In this document: in pieces, positions 1 to 6,622 of the stretch
Position numbering within the stretch: the stretch's first letter is position 1
Layout: every line of letters begins with the position of its first letter
NCBI GenBank assembly: GCA_934636065.1
Contig: CAKTZW010000105.1
Span: 1-6,622 of the forward strand
DNA from: an uncultured Labedella sp.
GTDB taxonomy: Bacteria > Actinomycetota > Actinomycetes > Actinomycetales > Microbacteriaceae
Direction: 5' to 3'
DNA length: 6,622 nt
Program-made: the position numbers and the translations under genes
The notes under the pieces: model-generated
The model's database searches: none
What the model saw: the letters and a program-made list of their open reading frames with translations, nothing else
Told to the model about the DNA's origin: nothing

Positions 1-350
1 CCACCGCGGGCGAGCAATTGGTGATCGAGGCGCTCGACCTGCCGCGTGCCGGCGGGCGGATCGTCACCGACACGCTGCACTTTTTCGGCTCCTTCTATCT
101 CTACGAGGAACTGGCGAAGCGCGGCATGGACGTCGCATGGCTGCGTCCCGAGGGCGGCCGGATTTCGGTCGACGCGTTCGAGCGTGCGATCACGCCCGGC
201 ACCCGGCTGGTGTCGCTGTCGCTGGTCTCGACCTATAACGGCTTCGAGCATGACCTGAAGCGCGTCTGCGAGATCGCCCATGCCCGCGGCGCGCTGGTCT
301 ATGCCGATATCATCCATGCCGCCGGCACCGTGCCGGTCGACGTCCGCGCC
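1..350 (+). CDS. Class V PLP-dependent aminotransferase, internal fragment (5' end outside window, 3' end lost at junction)
   Basis: This is an open frame from the left edge (first full codon at base 3) with no start in the window. The visible ~116 residues resemble the large PLP-binding domain of class V (cysteine desulfurase-like) aminotransferases. A strand-turn-strand stretch with TDTLHFFGS is followed by LVSLSLVSTYNG and then VYADIIHAAGTVPVDV. In this family the Asp of the 'D-x-x-H/Q' motif (codon 306-308) contacts the pyridine nitrogen of PLP, and the His (codon 315-317) stacks on or near the ring. The Schiff-base lysine, expected some 25-30 residues further on, is missing because the frame switches to an unrelated protein near base 350. 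Codon use differs from the rest of the window: Tyr is TAT three times and TAC once, and His is CAT three times and CAC once. The wording is alphaproteobacterial. The family call is fairly firm; the substrate cannot be told. Confidence 0.7.
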
Positions 351-665
351 TACCTGCCCGTCGAGATCGCGGTTCCGGACGAGGTGCAGCGCGCGGCCTA
401 CTTCGTGGCGAGCGAAGCGGCGGCGAACATCGCGAAGCACTCGGGAGCGCGTCGCGCCTCCATCACCGTCGAGGTCGTCCCCGGGGACGGCGGGTCGCGT
501 TGGATGCGACTCGTCGTGGGCGACGACGGCCGTGGAGGAGCCCACGCGGAAGCCGAGCACGGCCTGGCGGGGCTCGACGAGCGGGTCCGCGGTGTCGGTG
601 GCCGGCTCGACGTGTGGAGCCCGATCGGCGGTCCGACCACGGTGACCGCGACCCTCCCCCTGTGA
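351..665 (+). CDS. Sensor histidine kinase, C-terminal HATPase domain fragment (NarL-type two-component system)
   Basis: About 104 residues, in frame with the aminotransferase piece upstream and ending at TGA 663-665. It reads as the ATP-binding domain of a DesK/NarX-class kinase. AAYFVASEAAANIAKHSGA is the N box, with the Mg-ATP-binding Asn at codon 426-428. VVGDDGRGGA (Asp codons 522-527) is the G1 box, EHGLAGLDERVRGVGGRL is the G2-type box, and the closing strand is GPTTVTATLPL. The sensor region, membrane helices and phosphoacceptor-His (HisKA_3) domain that should precede it are absent, replaced by the aminotransferase sequence. All Tyr and His codons here end in C, matching the genes downstream and not the piece upstream. 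The response regulator starting at 744 is probably the partner that the complete kinase would phosphorylate. A long hairpin begins on the last base of its stop codon. The domain call is confident; the stimulus is unknown. Confidence 0.8.
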   Translation, partial: YLPVEIAVPDEVQRAAYFVASEAAANIAKHSGARRASITVEVVPGDGGSRWMRLVVGDDGRGGAHAEAEHGLAGLDERVRGVGGRLDVWSPIGGPTTVTATLPL

Positions 666-718
666 CATGAAAACGGAGATGGTGCACATTGTTACGTGCA
701 CCATCTCCGTTTTCATGT
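665..718. terminator. Perfect 23-bp hairpin between kinase and response regulator; A-tract/T-tract bidirectional terminator shape
   Basis: Arms 665-687 and 696-718 pair perfectly around the 8-base loop ATTGTTAC. The left arm starts on the last A of the kinase stop codon. A GC-rich 14-bp core is flanked by AAAA on the left and TTTT on the right, the layout of a bidirectional intrinsic terminator. It lies between two genes that are normally co-transcribed and ends 25 bases before the next ATG, so attenuation or partial read-through is possible. The structure is seen directly; the function is inferred. Confidence 0.65.
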
Positions 719-730
719 GGCAGGGGTGTG

Positions 731-735
731 GGAGG
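731..735 (+). promoter_or_regulatory. Ribosome binding site of the response regulator
   Basis: GGAGG lies 8 bases before the ATG at 744. It decides the start against an in-frame GTG at 696, which lies inside the right arm of the hairpin and would add 16 unlikely residues. Confidence 0.75.
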
Positions 736-743
736 GTGGACGG

Positions 744-1394
744 ATGGTGAAGCGACTGCGGGTGATCGTCGTGGACGACTCCGTGCTGCTCCGCGAGGGG
801 CTCGTGCGACTCATCGACGAGGCGGGTCACACCGTCGTCGGTTCGGCCGGCTCTCCCGACGAGCTGTTCGCGCTGCTTCCGCACACGGAGGCGGACCTCG
901 TCCTGCTCGACGTGCGCATGCCGCCGACCTTCCGCGACGAGGGCGTGACGGCGGCGCTGCGGATCCGGCGCGAGCACCCGGAGATGGGCATCCTCCTGCT
1001 CTCGCAGTACGTCGAGATCGCGTACGCCCGCGACCTGATCGGGGCGGGCAGCGGAGGTGTCGGCTACCTGCTGAAGGACCGCGTCTCCTCGCTCTCCGAG
1101 CTGCAGGACGCGATCGAGCGGATCGCCGACGGCGGCACCGTGCTGGATCCGGAGGTCGTGACGCAGTTGCTCGGCCGTCGCCGCGATCCTCTCGACGCCC
1201 TCACCGCGCGGGAGCGGGACGTGCTCGAGCTCATGGCGGAGGGCCGCACGAACCAGGCCATCGCACAGGCGCTGTTCGTCGGCACGGGCGCCGTCGAGAA
1301 GCACGTCACGTCGATCTTCCAGAAGCTCGGGCTCGAGGACTCCGGGAGCGACCACCGCCGCGTCCTCGCCGTGGTCGCCTACCTCCAGCGCTGA
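744..1394 (+). CDS. NarL/LuxR-family two-component response regulator
   Basis: A 216-residue cytoplasmic DNA-binding regulator of normal family length. The receiver domain spans roughly residues 5-125. It has the acidic pair D11/D12, the phosphoacceptor D56 in LVLLDVRMP, and the conserved K111 in GYLLKD. The LuxR-type helix-turn-helix spans roughly 152-197. It starts LTARERDVLELMAEGRTNQAIA and contains the recognition-helix segment VEKHVTSIFQKLGL. The receiver output face reads ILLLSQYVE, a common variant in actinobacterial regulators of this group. The ATG at 744 is chosen for its GGAGG site. The gene follows the kinase fragment after 78 bases that are mostly hairpin. The complete kinase upstream is the expected phosphodonor. 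The regulated genes cannot be read from the sequence, though the adjacent membrane protein is one candidate. All key residues are present. Confidence 0.95.
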   Translation: MVKRLRVIVVDDSVLLREGLVRLIDEAGHTVVGSAGSPDELFALLPHTEADLVLLDVRMPPTFRDEGVTAALRIRREHPEMGILLLSQYVEIAYARDLIGAGSGGVGYLLKDRVSSLSELQDAIERIADGGTVLDPEVVTQLLGRRRDPLDALTARERDVLELMAEGRTNQAIAQALFVGTGAVEKHVTSIFQKLGLEDSGSDHRRVLAVVAYLQR

Positions 1395-1398
1395 CCCC

Positions 1399-1450
1399 CC
1401 TGAAAACGTCGTTCGTGCGCGAATAATCGCGCACGAACGACGTTTTCAGG
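1399..1450. terminator. Perfect 24-bp hairpin downstream of the response regulator
   Basis: Arms 1399-1422 and 1427-1450 pair without a mismatch around the loop ATAA. The stem begins 4 bases after the response regulator stop codon (1392-1394). As in the hairpin at 665-718, a GC-rich core is flanked by AAAA and TTTT and bounded by TGAAAACG/CGTTTTCA. It most likely terminates the regulator transcript, in either direction. The structure is certain; the role is inferred. Confidence 0.75.
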
Positions 1451-1510
1451 TAGGAAGGGTGCCCCGCTGTGGGGCTTCCCCGTGTCGTCGGCTGTCCGTA
1501 CGCTCCTGAT

Positions 1511-2068
1511 GTGACCACGGATTCGCCGCATGAGGGGCGCCTCCTGCTCCTCGTCCTCGTCGCTGCGAGCGTGGGGTGCGGTGCCGTGGTCTTCGCGTTG
1601 GTCGGGGTGCTGCGCGACGTGCTTCGGATCGCCTGCCACTTCGTCGCCGACGGAGAAGCAACCGGCTGGACGTGTGCGGACGGCGCCCCCTACGGGCTCC
1701 TCGCACTCGCCATCGGCACCGTCCTGTGGACGTTCCTCGTGGCGGGAGCGGTCGGGCTGTGGTCGTCCCGCCGGAGGACGGGCGGGACACGCCCGGGTCA
1801 CTCGCTCCGCGCGGGATCCCTCCTCGTCGCCGCGACGAGCGGCGCCGTGCTCGTCCTCTTCGGGATCGTTCTCGGCCTCCAGGCCGTCGACGTTGCGGGC
1901 GCGTGCGGAGGCACAGCACCCTCCGCGATCCCCGTCTCGTCGTGCGCGCCGAAGGATGTCCCGGTCGGCGCGATCGTCTGGACGGTGATGCCGGTCTGGG
2001 TGCTTCTCCTCATCGCCGAGACGGCGGGCGCGTCGCTTCTGCGCCCGGCTTCGGCGCCGACGGCCTGA
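1511..2068 (+). CDS. Four-helix membrane protein of unknown function with paired-cysteine loops
   Basis: With the GTG at 1511 this is a 185-residue integral membrane protein. Predicted helices lie near residues 11-34, 61-84, 100-126 and 152-177. The Arg-rich stretch between helices 2 and 3 (SSRRRTGG) suggests that this loop and both ends are cytoplasmic, so the loops after helices 1 and 3 face outward. Each outer loop holds two cysteines exactly 13 positions apart (C42/C55 and C132/C145), each pair followed by C-A-x(3-4)-P-x-G leading into the next helix. This suggests an internal duplication and loop disulfides. The start is uncertain. A GTG at 1469 has a better AGGAAGG site, but it begins only 19 bases after the terminator-like hairpin, leaving no room for a promoter. 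Starting at 1511 leaves room for one; TACGCT at 1499-1504 is a weak -10 candidate. I do not recognise the family. Confidence 0.75.
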   Translation: MTTDSPHEGRLLLLVLVAASVGCGAVVFALVGVLRDVLRIACHFVADGEATGWTCADGAPYGLLALAIGTVLWTFLVAGAVGLWSSRRRTGGTRPGHSLRAGSLLVAATSGAVLVLFGIVLGLQAVDVAGACGGTAPSAIPVSSCAPKDVPVGAIVWTVMPVWVLLLIAETAGASLLRPASAPTA

Positions 2069-2095
2069 CGTCGCCGACACCGCCCGCCCCTCCCT

Positions 2096-2163
2096 CCCCG
2101 GTACCAAGAGATCGCGCGGGTACTCGAAAATTCGAGTACCCATGCGATCTCTTGGTACGGGGG
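2096..2163. terminator. Long hairpin between convergent genes, probable bidirectional terminator
   Basis: The outer arms 2101-2115 and 2144-2158 pair perfectly over 15 bp. An internal 2x2 loop (GC opposite AT) follows, then a second perfect 11-bp stem (2118-2128 with 2131-2141) closed by AA. CCCC 2096-2099 can add four pairs with GGGG 2160-2163 past a G-G mismatch. It fills the gap between the stop of the membrane protein (2068) and the stop of the minus-strand glycosidase (2166-2168), starting 2 bases after the latter. There is no T-tract on either strand, so it would be an I-shaped terminator of the kind described in actinobacteria. Confidence 0.65.
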
Positions 2164-2165
2164 CG

Positions 2166-3347
<1,182 letters not shown>

Positions 3348-3370
3348 GGATCCACATTCTCTAGGGGCGC

Positions 3371-3428
3371 TGAGGTGTCGCGATTCGTTCTCACGCCTGC
3401 GTCGGAGAGAACGAAACGCGACACCTCA
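3371..3428. terminator. Hairpin overlapping the hydrolase stop codon, between hydrolase and GH1 gene
   Basis: Outer arms 3371-3382 and 3417-3428 pair over 12 bp. After one A-A mismatch, inner arms 3384-3392 and 3407-3415 pair over 9 bp, closing a 14-base loop. The hydrolase stop codon (TGA on the minus strand, 3426-3428) is the first three bases of the stem in the direction of transcription. There is no T-tract. The stem ends 23 bases before the GH1 ATG, so it is either an I-shaped terminator with read-through or an intercistronic structure tuning GH1 expression. Confidence 0.6.
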
Positions 3429-4289
3429 CGGGAGTTGGAGGGAGGAGTAGAAGGTGGTGAGGGCGTCGAGGGTCGCTTCGGGCGCCTCCGCTTGAGGCGA
3501 GTGGGCGCCGCCGGGGATGACGACGTAGCGGGCGCCGAGCGATGAGGCCATCTCCCGCTGCCAGTCGATCGGCCACTTGTCGTCGGCCTCGCCGTGCGCG
3601 ACGAGCACCGGCACCCCGGTCGCGCGGAGCTCGTCCGTCGTGTCCTCCTCGGAGCGCAGGATCTCGGCTCCCTGGAGGAGGTTCTGGTCGGCCGTCGCGG
3701 CGGCCCGAGTCCGGAAGAACGCCTCGAACGCGCCGATCGCCTCGTCACTCGCGTCGACCTTGTCGGAGTTGTCGCGCTCCCACAGACCGATGCTGCCGGA
3801 CCGGGACACCGTCTCCGTCGTGTCCGCATGCCGGCCCGGCCAGCCCTTCGGGCCGCTGCACAGCATGGTCAGGCTCGCGAAGGCCCCCGGCGCACGGATG
3901 ACCGCCGCCCGGGCGACGACTCCGCCGAGGCTGTGCCCGATGACATGCACGGGGGCCCCGCCGCCGACGATGCGGGCCACGGCCACGGCGTCGGTCGCGA
4001 GCGCATCGAGCGAGTAGTCGTCGTCCGCCGGCCGCGCCGAGTCCGCCTGGCCGCGCGGGCTGTAGGCCCACGCCTCCCACCCGGCGTCGGCGAGTCGCGG
4101 CAGGATCTCATGCGCGTCCTCCTTCGACCCGGTGAAGCCGGGCACCCACAGCACGACGCCGCGGGGATCGCCGGCCGGACGGGCGCACAGCGCCGTGAGC
4201 CGCCCCACCGGGAGTTCGAGCGCGAACGCCTCGCTCCCCGGTCGCATCGGCAGCCCACCGAAGTGCTCGATCGGGGTCGGCAGGGTCAC
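3426..4289 (-). CDS. Alpha/beta hydrolase (serine hydrolase fold)
   Basis: A 287-residue protein with the alpha/beta hydrolase layout. The oxyanion segment is VLWVPGFTGSKED at residues 47-59, the nucleophile elbow is GHSLGG at 118-123 with S120, the acid is probably D236 in VAHGEADDKWP, and the catalytic His is H263 in IPGGAHSPQ. The triad is complete, so it is likely an active esterase or lipase-like hydrolase. The substrate is unknown; removing acyl groups from an imported glycoside would fit the neighbours but is only a guess. No signal peptide is seen. The GTG at 4289 is chosen because it overlaps the ABC ATPase stop in a GTGA quartet and has GAGGA at 4296-4300, six bases upstream, which points to translational coupling. 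A longer open frame extends upstream but lies wholly inside the ATPase gene. Its stop codon forms the base of a hairpin that precedes the GH1 gene. Confidence 0.9.
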   Translation of the reverse strand: MTLPTPIEHFGGLPMRPGSEAFALELPVGRLTALCARPAGDPRGVVLWVPGFTGSKEDAHEILPRLADAGWEAWAYSPRGQADSARPADDDYSLDALATDAVAVARIVGGGAPVHVIGHSLGGVVARAAVIRAPGAFASLTMLCSGPKGWPGRHADTTETVSRSGSIGLWERDNSDKVDASDEAIGAFEAFFRTRAAATADQNLLQGAEILRSEEDTTDELRATGVPVLVAHGEADDKWPIDWQREMASSLGARYVVIPGGAHSPQAEAPEATLDALTTFYSSLQLP

Positions 4290-6028
4290 GCGACGTCCTC
4301 GCGCAGGCGGCGCGGGTTCGGGACCGCGTCGAGCAGCCGCACGGTGTACTCGTCCTGCGGCTTGCGCAGCACCTCCGCCGTCGCGCCGCGCTCGACGACG
4401 CGGCCGCCGTGCAGCACCATGATGTCGTCGGTCACGAGCCGCGCGCTCAGGAGGTCGTGCGTGATGTAGAGGAGGCTGACGCCCCACTTCTCGCGCAGGT
4501 CCTCGAGCAGCGCGAGGACGCCGGCCCGCAACGACACGTCGAGCATCGAGACGGGCTCGTCCGCGATGAGCACCTGCGGATCGCTCGCGAGCGCTCGCGC
4601 GATCACGACGCGCTGTCGCTGTCCGCCGGAGAGCTGGTGCGGGAGCTTCTGTGCGAACGTCTCGGTGGGCGTGAGGCCCACCGTGCGGAGCAGCTCGTGC
4701 ACGCGATCGCGGGCGTCGGCTCCCCGCAGATCCGTCATGTTGTGGATGGGACGGGAGAGCGTGTACTCCACCGTGTGCAGCGGATTGAGCGCGGCGTACG
4801 GGTCCTGGAACACCATCTGCACGTTGCTGCGCAGATCGCGGAGCCCCGACGCCCGCAGGCGCGTCACGTCGACGTCGCCGAAGCGCACCGCACCCTCCGT
4901 CGGCCTCTCGATGCCCGTGACGAGCTTCGCGAGGGTCGACTTGCCGCTGCCGGACGCTCCGACGAGGGCGAGGGACTGACCCGGCTCGAGCGTGAAGGAC
5001 ACGTCGTCGAGGGCGCGGACGGGCTTCTCCCCGCGCCGCGGGGGCGGATACACCTTCGAGACGTGATCGACGACGATCGCGGAATCCGCCGACCGCACGC
5101 TGCGCGTCGCGACGCTCGGCTCGCTCGTGGCGGCCTGCGCCCGCGTGATACCCACCTCGGTGCGCGAGCGCCGGTCGGGGAACCCGGGGAGCTCGACGAC
5201 CTCGGCTCGCGGGTCGGCGTAGTGGCTGAGCAGCATGCGCGTGTACTCGTCGCGCGGCCGTTCGAGGATGTCGCGGCTCGACCCGTCCTCGACGATGCGC
5301 CCCTCGTGCATCACGAGCACCCGCTCCGTCGCCTCGAGCACGATGCCGAGGTCGTGACTGATGAGGATCGCGGTGAAGTCCTCGGACTTCTGCAGCGCCT
5401 GGATCGTGTCCATGACGGCGTGCTGCACGAGCACGTCGAGCGCCGTCGTCGGCTCGTCGAACACCATGAGCTGCGGTTCGAGCGAGAGGGCGAGCGCGAT
5501 CGAGACGCGCTGACGCATGCCGCCAGACAGCTCTCCCGGGTAGCGCGCGAGCACGGAGGGGTCGAGCTCGACCTTGCGGACGAGCTCGGCGGCGCGCTCC
5601 TCGCGGTCGCCCTTCGCGACGTGACCGTGCGCGCGGAAGATGTCGAGGAAATGGTGGCGGATCGTGCGCACCGGGTTGAGCGCGTTCATGCCCGACTGCA
5701 GCACCATCGCGAAGCCGCCCTGGCGCTGCTTCCGCAACGTCTCCGGGTCGAGTTCCCGGATGTCGTCGCCCGCGAAGAAGATGTTCCCGCCGTTGGTCCG
5801 CGCCGGCGGCTTCTGCAGCCGGGTGAGGGCGAAGCCGAGCGTCGACTTCCCGGACCCCGACTCTCCGACGAGCCCGACGAACTCGCCGCGCTTGAGCGTG
5901 AAGCTCACGTGGTCGACCGCCTGGACGGGGGCGGCTCCCGGGCTCTCGTAGATCACGGAGAGGTCGCGGACGTCGAGGAGGACCTCGTCGCGCTTCGACG
6001 CGGTGGGGCGGGTGGTCGAGTCGGTCAC
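4286..6028 (-). CDS. Fused double ATPase subunit of an Opp/Dpp-family ABC transporter (OppD-OppF fusion)
   Basis: A 580-residue cytoplasmic ATPase that would power uptake through an Opp/Dpp-type permease. Nucleotide-binding domain 1 (about 15-270) has Walker A GESGSGKST at 55-63, Q-loop Q111, signature LSGGMRQ at 167-173, Walker B with D191/E192 and switch H225. Domain 2 (about 317-570) has Walker A GASGSGKST at 357-365, Q408, signature LSGGQRQ at 466-472, D490/E491 and H524. Both sites look intact. Most transporters of this family use two separate ATPases of about 330 residues, so this is a natural fusion with a linker near 275-315. Each domain ends in the family's D-E-Y-T-x-x-L-L element, but the cysteine-containing oligo_HPY tail is absent and the protein has no cysteine at all. 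The GTG at 6028 overlaps the permease stop as GTGA, with GGGAAGG 7 bases upstream. Peptides or oligosaccharides are both possible cargo. Confidence 0.95.
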   Translation of the reverse strand: MTDSTTRPTASKRDEVLLDVRDLSVIYESPGAAPVQAVDHVSFTLKRGEFVGLVGESGSGKSTLGFALTRLQKPPARTNGGNIFFAGDDIRELDPETLRKQRQGGFAMVLQSGMNALNPVRTIRHHFLDIFRAHGHVAKGDREERAAELVRKVELDPSVLARYPGELSGGMRQRVSIALALSLEPQLMVFDEPTTALDVLVQHAVMDTIQALQKSEDFTAILISHDLGIVLEATERVLVMHEGRIVEDGSSRDILERPRDEYTRMLLSHYADPRAEVVELPGFPDRRSRTEVGITRAQAATSEPSVATRSVRSADSAIVVDHVSKVYPPPRRGEKPVRALDDVSFTLEPGQSLALVGASGSGKSTLAKLVTGIERPTEGAVRFGDVDVTRLRASGLRDLRSNVQMVFQDPYAALNPLHTVEYTLSRPIHNMTDLRGADARDRVHELLRTVGLTPTETFAQKLPHQLSGGQRQRVVIARALASDPQVLIADEPVSMLDVSLRAGVLALLEDLREKWGVSLLYITHDLLSARLVTDDIMVLHGGRVVERGATAEVLRKPQDEYTVRLLDAVPNPRRLREDVA

Positions 6029-6622
6029 TTCTTGGCCTTCCCTTCGCGGAGGCGCGGGTTGCTCACGGCGTCCACACCGAAGTTGATGAGCGTGAGGCTG
6101 AGCGCGAGGAGCGCGATGCACAGACCGGGCGCGAAGAGCAGCGCCCACTGTCCCGTGAGGAGCGCGTTGGAGTTCTGCGCCCAGTAGAGCATCGTGCCCC
6201 AGCTGACGATGCTGGAGTCCCCGAGGCCCAGGAACTCGAGTCCGGCCTCGGCGAGGATCGCGGCGGTCGCGGCCCCGAAGAGGCTGCCGACGATGAGCGA
6301 CGTCATGTTCGGCAGGATCTCGCGGAACACGATCCGCGGGGCGCGCTCCCCCGAGAACTGGGCGGCGGTCACGAAGTCGCGGCCGCGCAGCGACTGGGTC
6401 TGGCTGCGCAGGACACGAGCGCCCCACGCCCACCCGGTCACGACGATCACCGCGATGATCATGAGGATGCCGCCGTTCTGCAGGTACGCGGCGATCACGA
6501 TCATGAGCGGCAAGCCGGGGATCACGAGGAACAGGTTCACCACGAACCCGACCACCTCGCTCGCGAATCCCTTGAGGTAGCCCCAGCTGAGGCCGATCGC
6601 GACGGCGATGAGGGTCGAGAGC
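6025..6622 (-). CDS. ABC transporter permease, Opp/Dpp family (OppC-like), 5' end beyond window
   Basis: The last 198 residues of an inner-membrane permease; the frame stays open through the right edge, beginning at the visible LSTLIAVAIGLSWGYLKGF. Hydrophobic segments include VVGFVVNLFLVIPGLPLMIV, a stretch around GGILMIIAVIVVTGWAWG, one around ILAEAGLEFLGLG, and a last helix in LCIALLALSLTLINFGVDAV. The cytoplasmic coupling loop RDFVTAAQFSGERAPRIVF precedes REILPNM and corresponds to the EAA motif, which docks onto the ATPase. FLGLGDSSIVSWGTML and the ending NPRLREG are typical of OppC/DppC. The partner OppB-like permease and the solute-binding protein would be expected just beyond the right edge. 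Its stop overlaps the ATPase start by four bases, so the two are co-transcribed and translationally coupled. The family is firm; peptide versus oligosaccharide cargo is open. Confidence 0.95.
   Translation of the reverse strand, partial: LSTLIAVAIGLSWGYLKGFASEVVGFVVNLFLVIPGLPLMIVIAAYLQNGGILMIIAVIVVTGWAWGARVLRSQTQSLRGRDFVTAAQFSGERAPRIVFREILPNMTSLIVGSLFGAATAAILAEAGLEFLGLGDSSIVSWGTMLYWAQNSNALLTGQWALLFAPGLCIALLALSLTLINFGVDAVSNPRLREGKAKK

Noticed and set aside
463..743. Two open frames, one per strand, both starting with the peptide MHHLRFHV
   Set aside because: The shared peptide only reflects the two arms of the palindrome at 665-718. The plus-strand version is the response regulator extended upstream of its proper ATG.
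1461..1475. Small GCCCC/GGGGC hairpin just after the 24-bp hairpin
   Set aside because: Five pairs with a five-base loop are expected by chance in DNA this GC-rich; nothing else supports a role.
1379..2143. Minus-strand open frame of 254 codons opposite the membrane protein
   Set aside because: Charged, Arg/Asp/Glu-rich translation with no motif; it spans a terminator-like hairpin and overlaps a plus-strand gene with clear membrane helices.
4290..4487. Upstream extension of the alpha/beta hydrolase frame
   Set aside because: The extension is Arg/Ala-rich and lies entirely inside the ATPase gene. The GTG at 4289, with GAGGA and the GTGA overlap, is a far better start.
4409..6187. Plus-strand open frame of 592 codons opposite the ABC ATPase
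   Set aside because: It is a by-product of high GC. Its translation is rich in Arg, Glu, Asp and His repeats with no recognisable motif, while the minus strand carries two complete ABC ATPase domains.

Overview
The window is GC-rich DNA. From about base 351 to the right edge it looks like a high-GC actinobacterium, most likely of the Microbacteriaceae (inferred from gene style, GTG starts with GTGA overlaps, and almost exclusive use of C- or G-ending codons). The first ~350 bases look different. They encode an internal piece of a class V PLP-dependent aminotransferase, with alphaproteobacterial (sphingomonad-like) wording and much freer use of TAT and CAT codons. This piece runs in frame, with no stop, into the C-terminal ATPase domain of a sensor histidine kinase. 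The two halves belong to unrelated families, so a chimeric junction near base 350 (assembly artefact or recombination) is the simplest reading.

Plus strand, left half: the histidine kinase C-terminus (to 665) is followed by a NarL/LuxR-type response regulator (744-1394), probably its cognate partner. Next is a small four-helix membrane protein of unknown function (about 1511-2068), which appears to contain an internally duplicated helix-loop-helix unit with a matched cysteine pair in each loop.

Minus strand, right half (read right to left): an Opp/Dpp-type permease (OppC-like, cut by the right edge), a single-chain double ABC ATPase (OppD-OppF fusion), an alpha/beta hydrolase, and a family 1 glycoside hydrolase. 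The first three are joined by 4-base GTGA stop/start overlaps and are clearly one operon. The GH1 gene follows after a 78-base gap. Opp/Dpp-family transporters can carry oligosaccharides as well as peptides, so with GH1 beside it this may be an uptake-and-cleavage cassette for a beta-glucoside or short beta-linked oligosaccharide. The substrate is inferred from context only.

The most striking non-coding signal is a set of four long hairpins (23, 24, 15+11 and 12+9 base pairs), one in each gap from 666 to 3425. Each sits within a few bases of a stop codon or overlaps it. Two share a TGAAAACG...CGTTTTCA architecture and look like bidirectional intrinsic terminators. Two lie between genes of the same strand and leave only 23-25 bases for any promoter before the next start codon, so they may be intercistronic attenuators or mRNA-processing elements rather than simple terminators. 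No RNA gene, insertion sequence, CRISPR array or gene-free stretch over 300 bases was seen.
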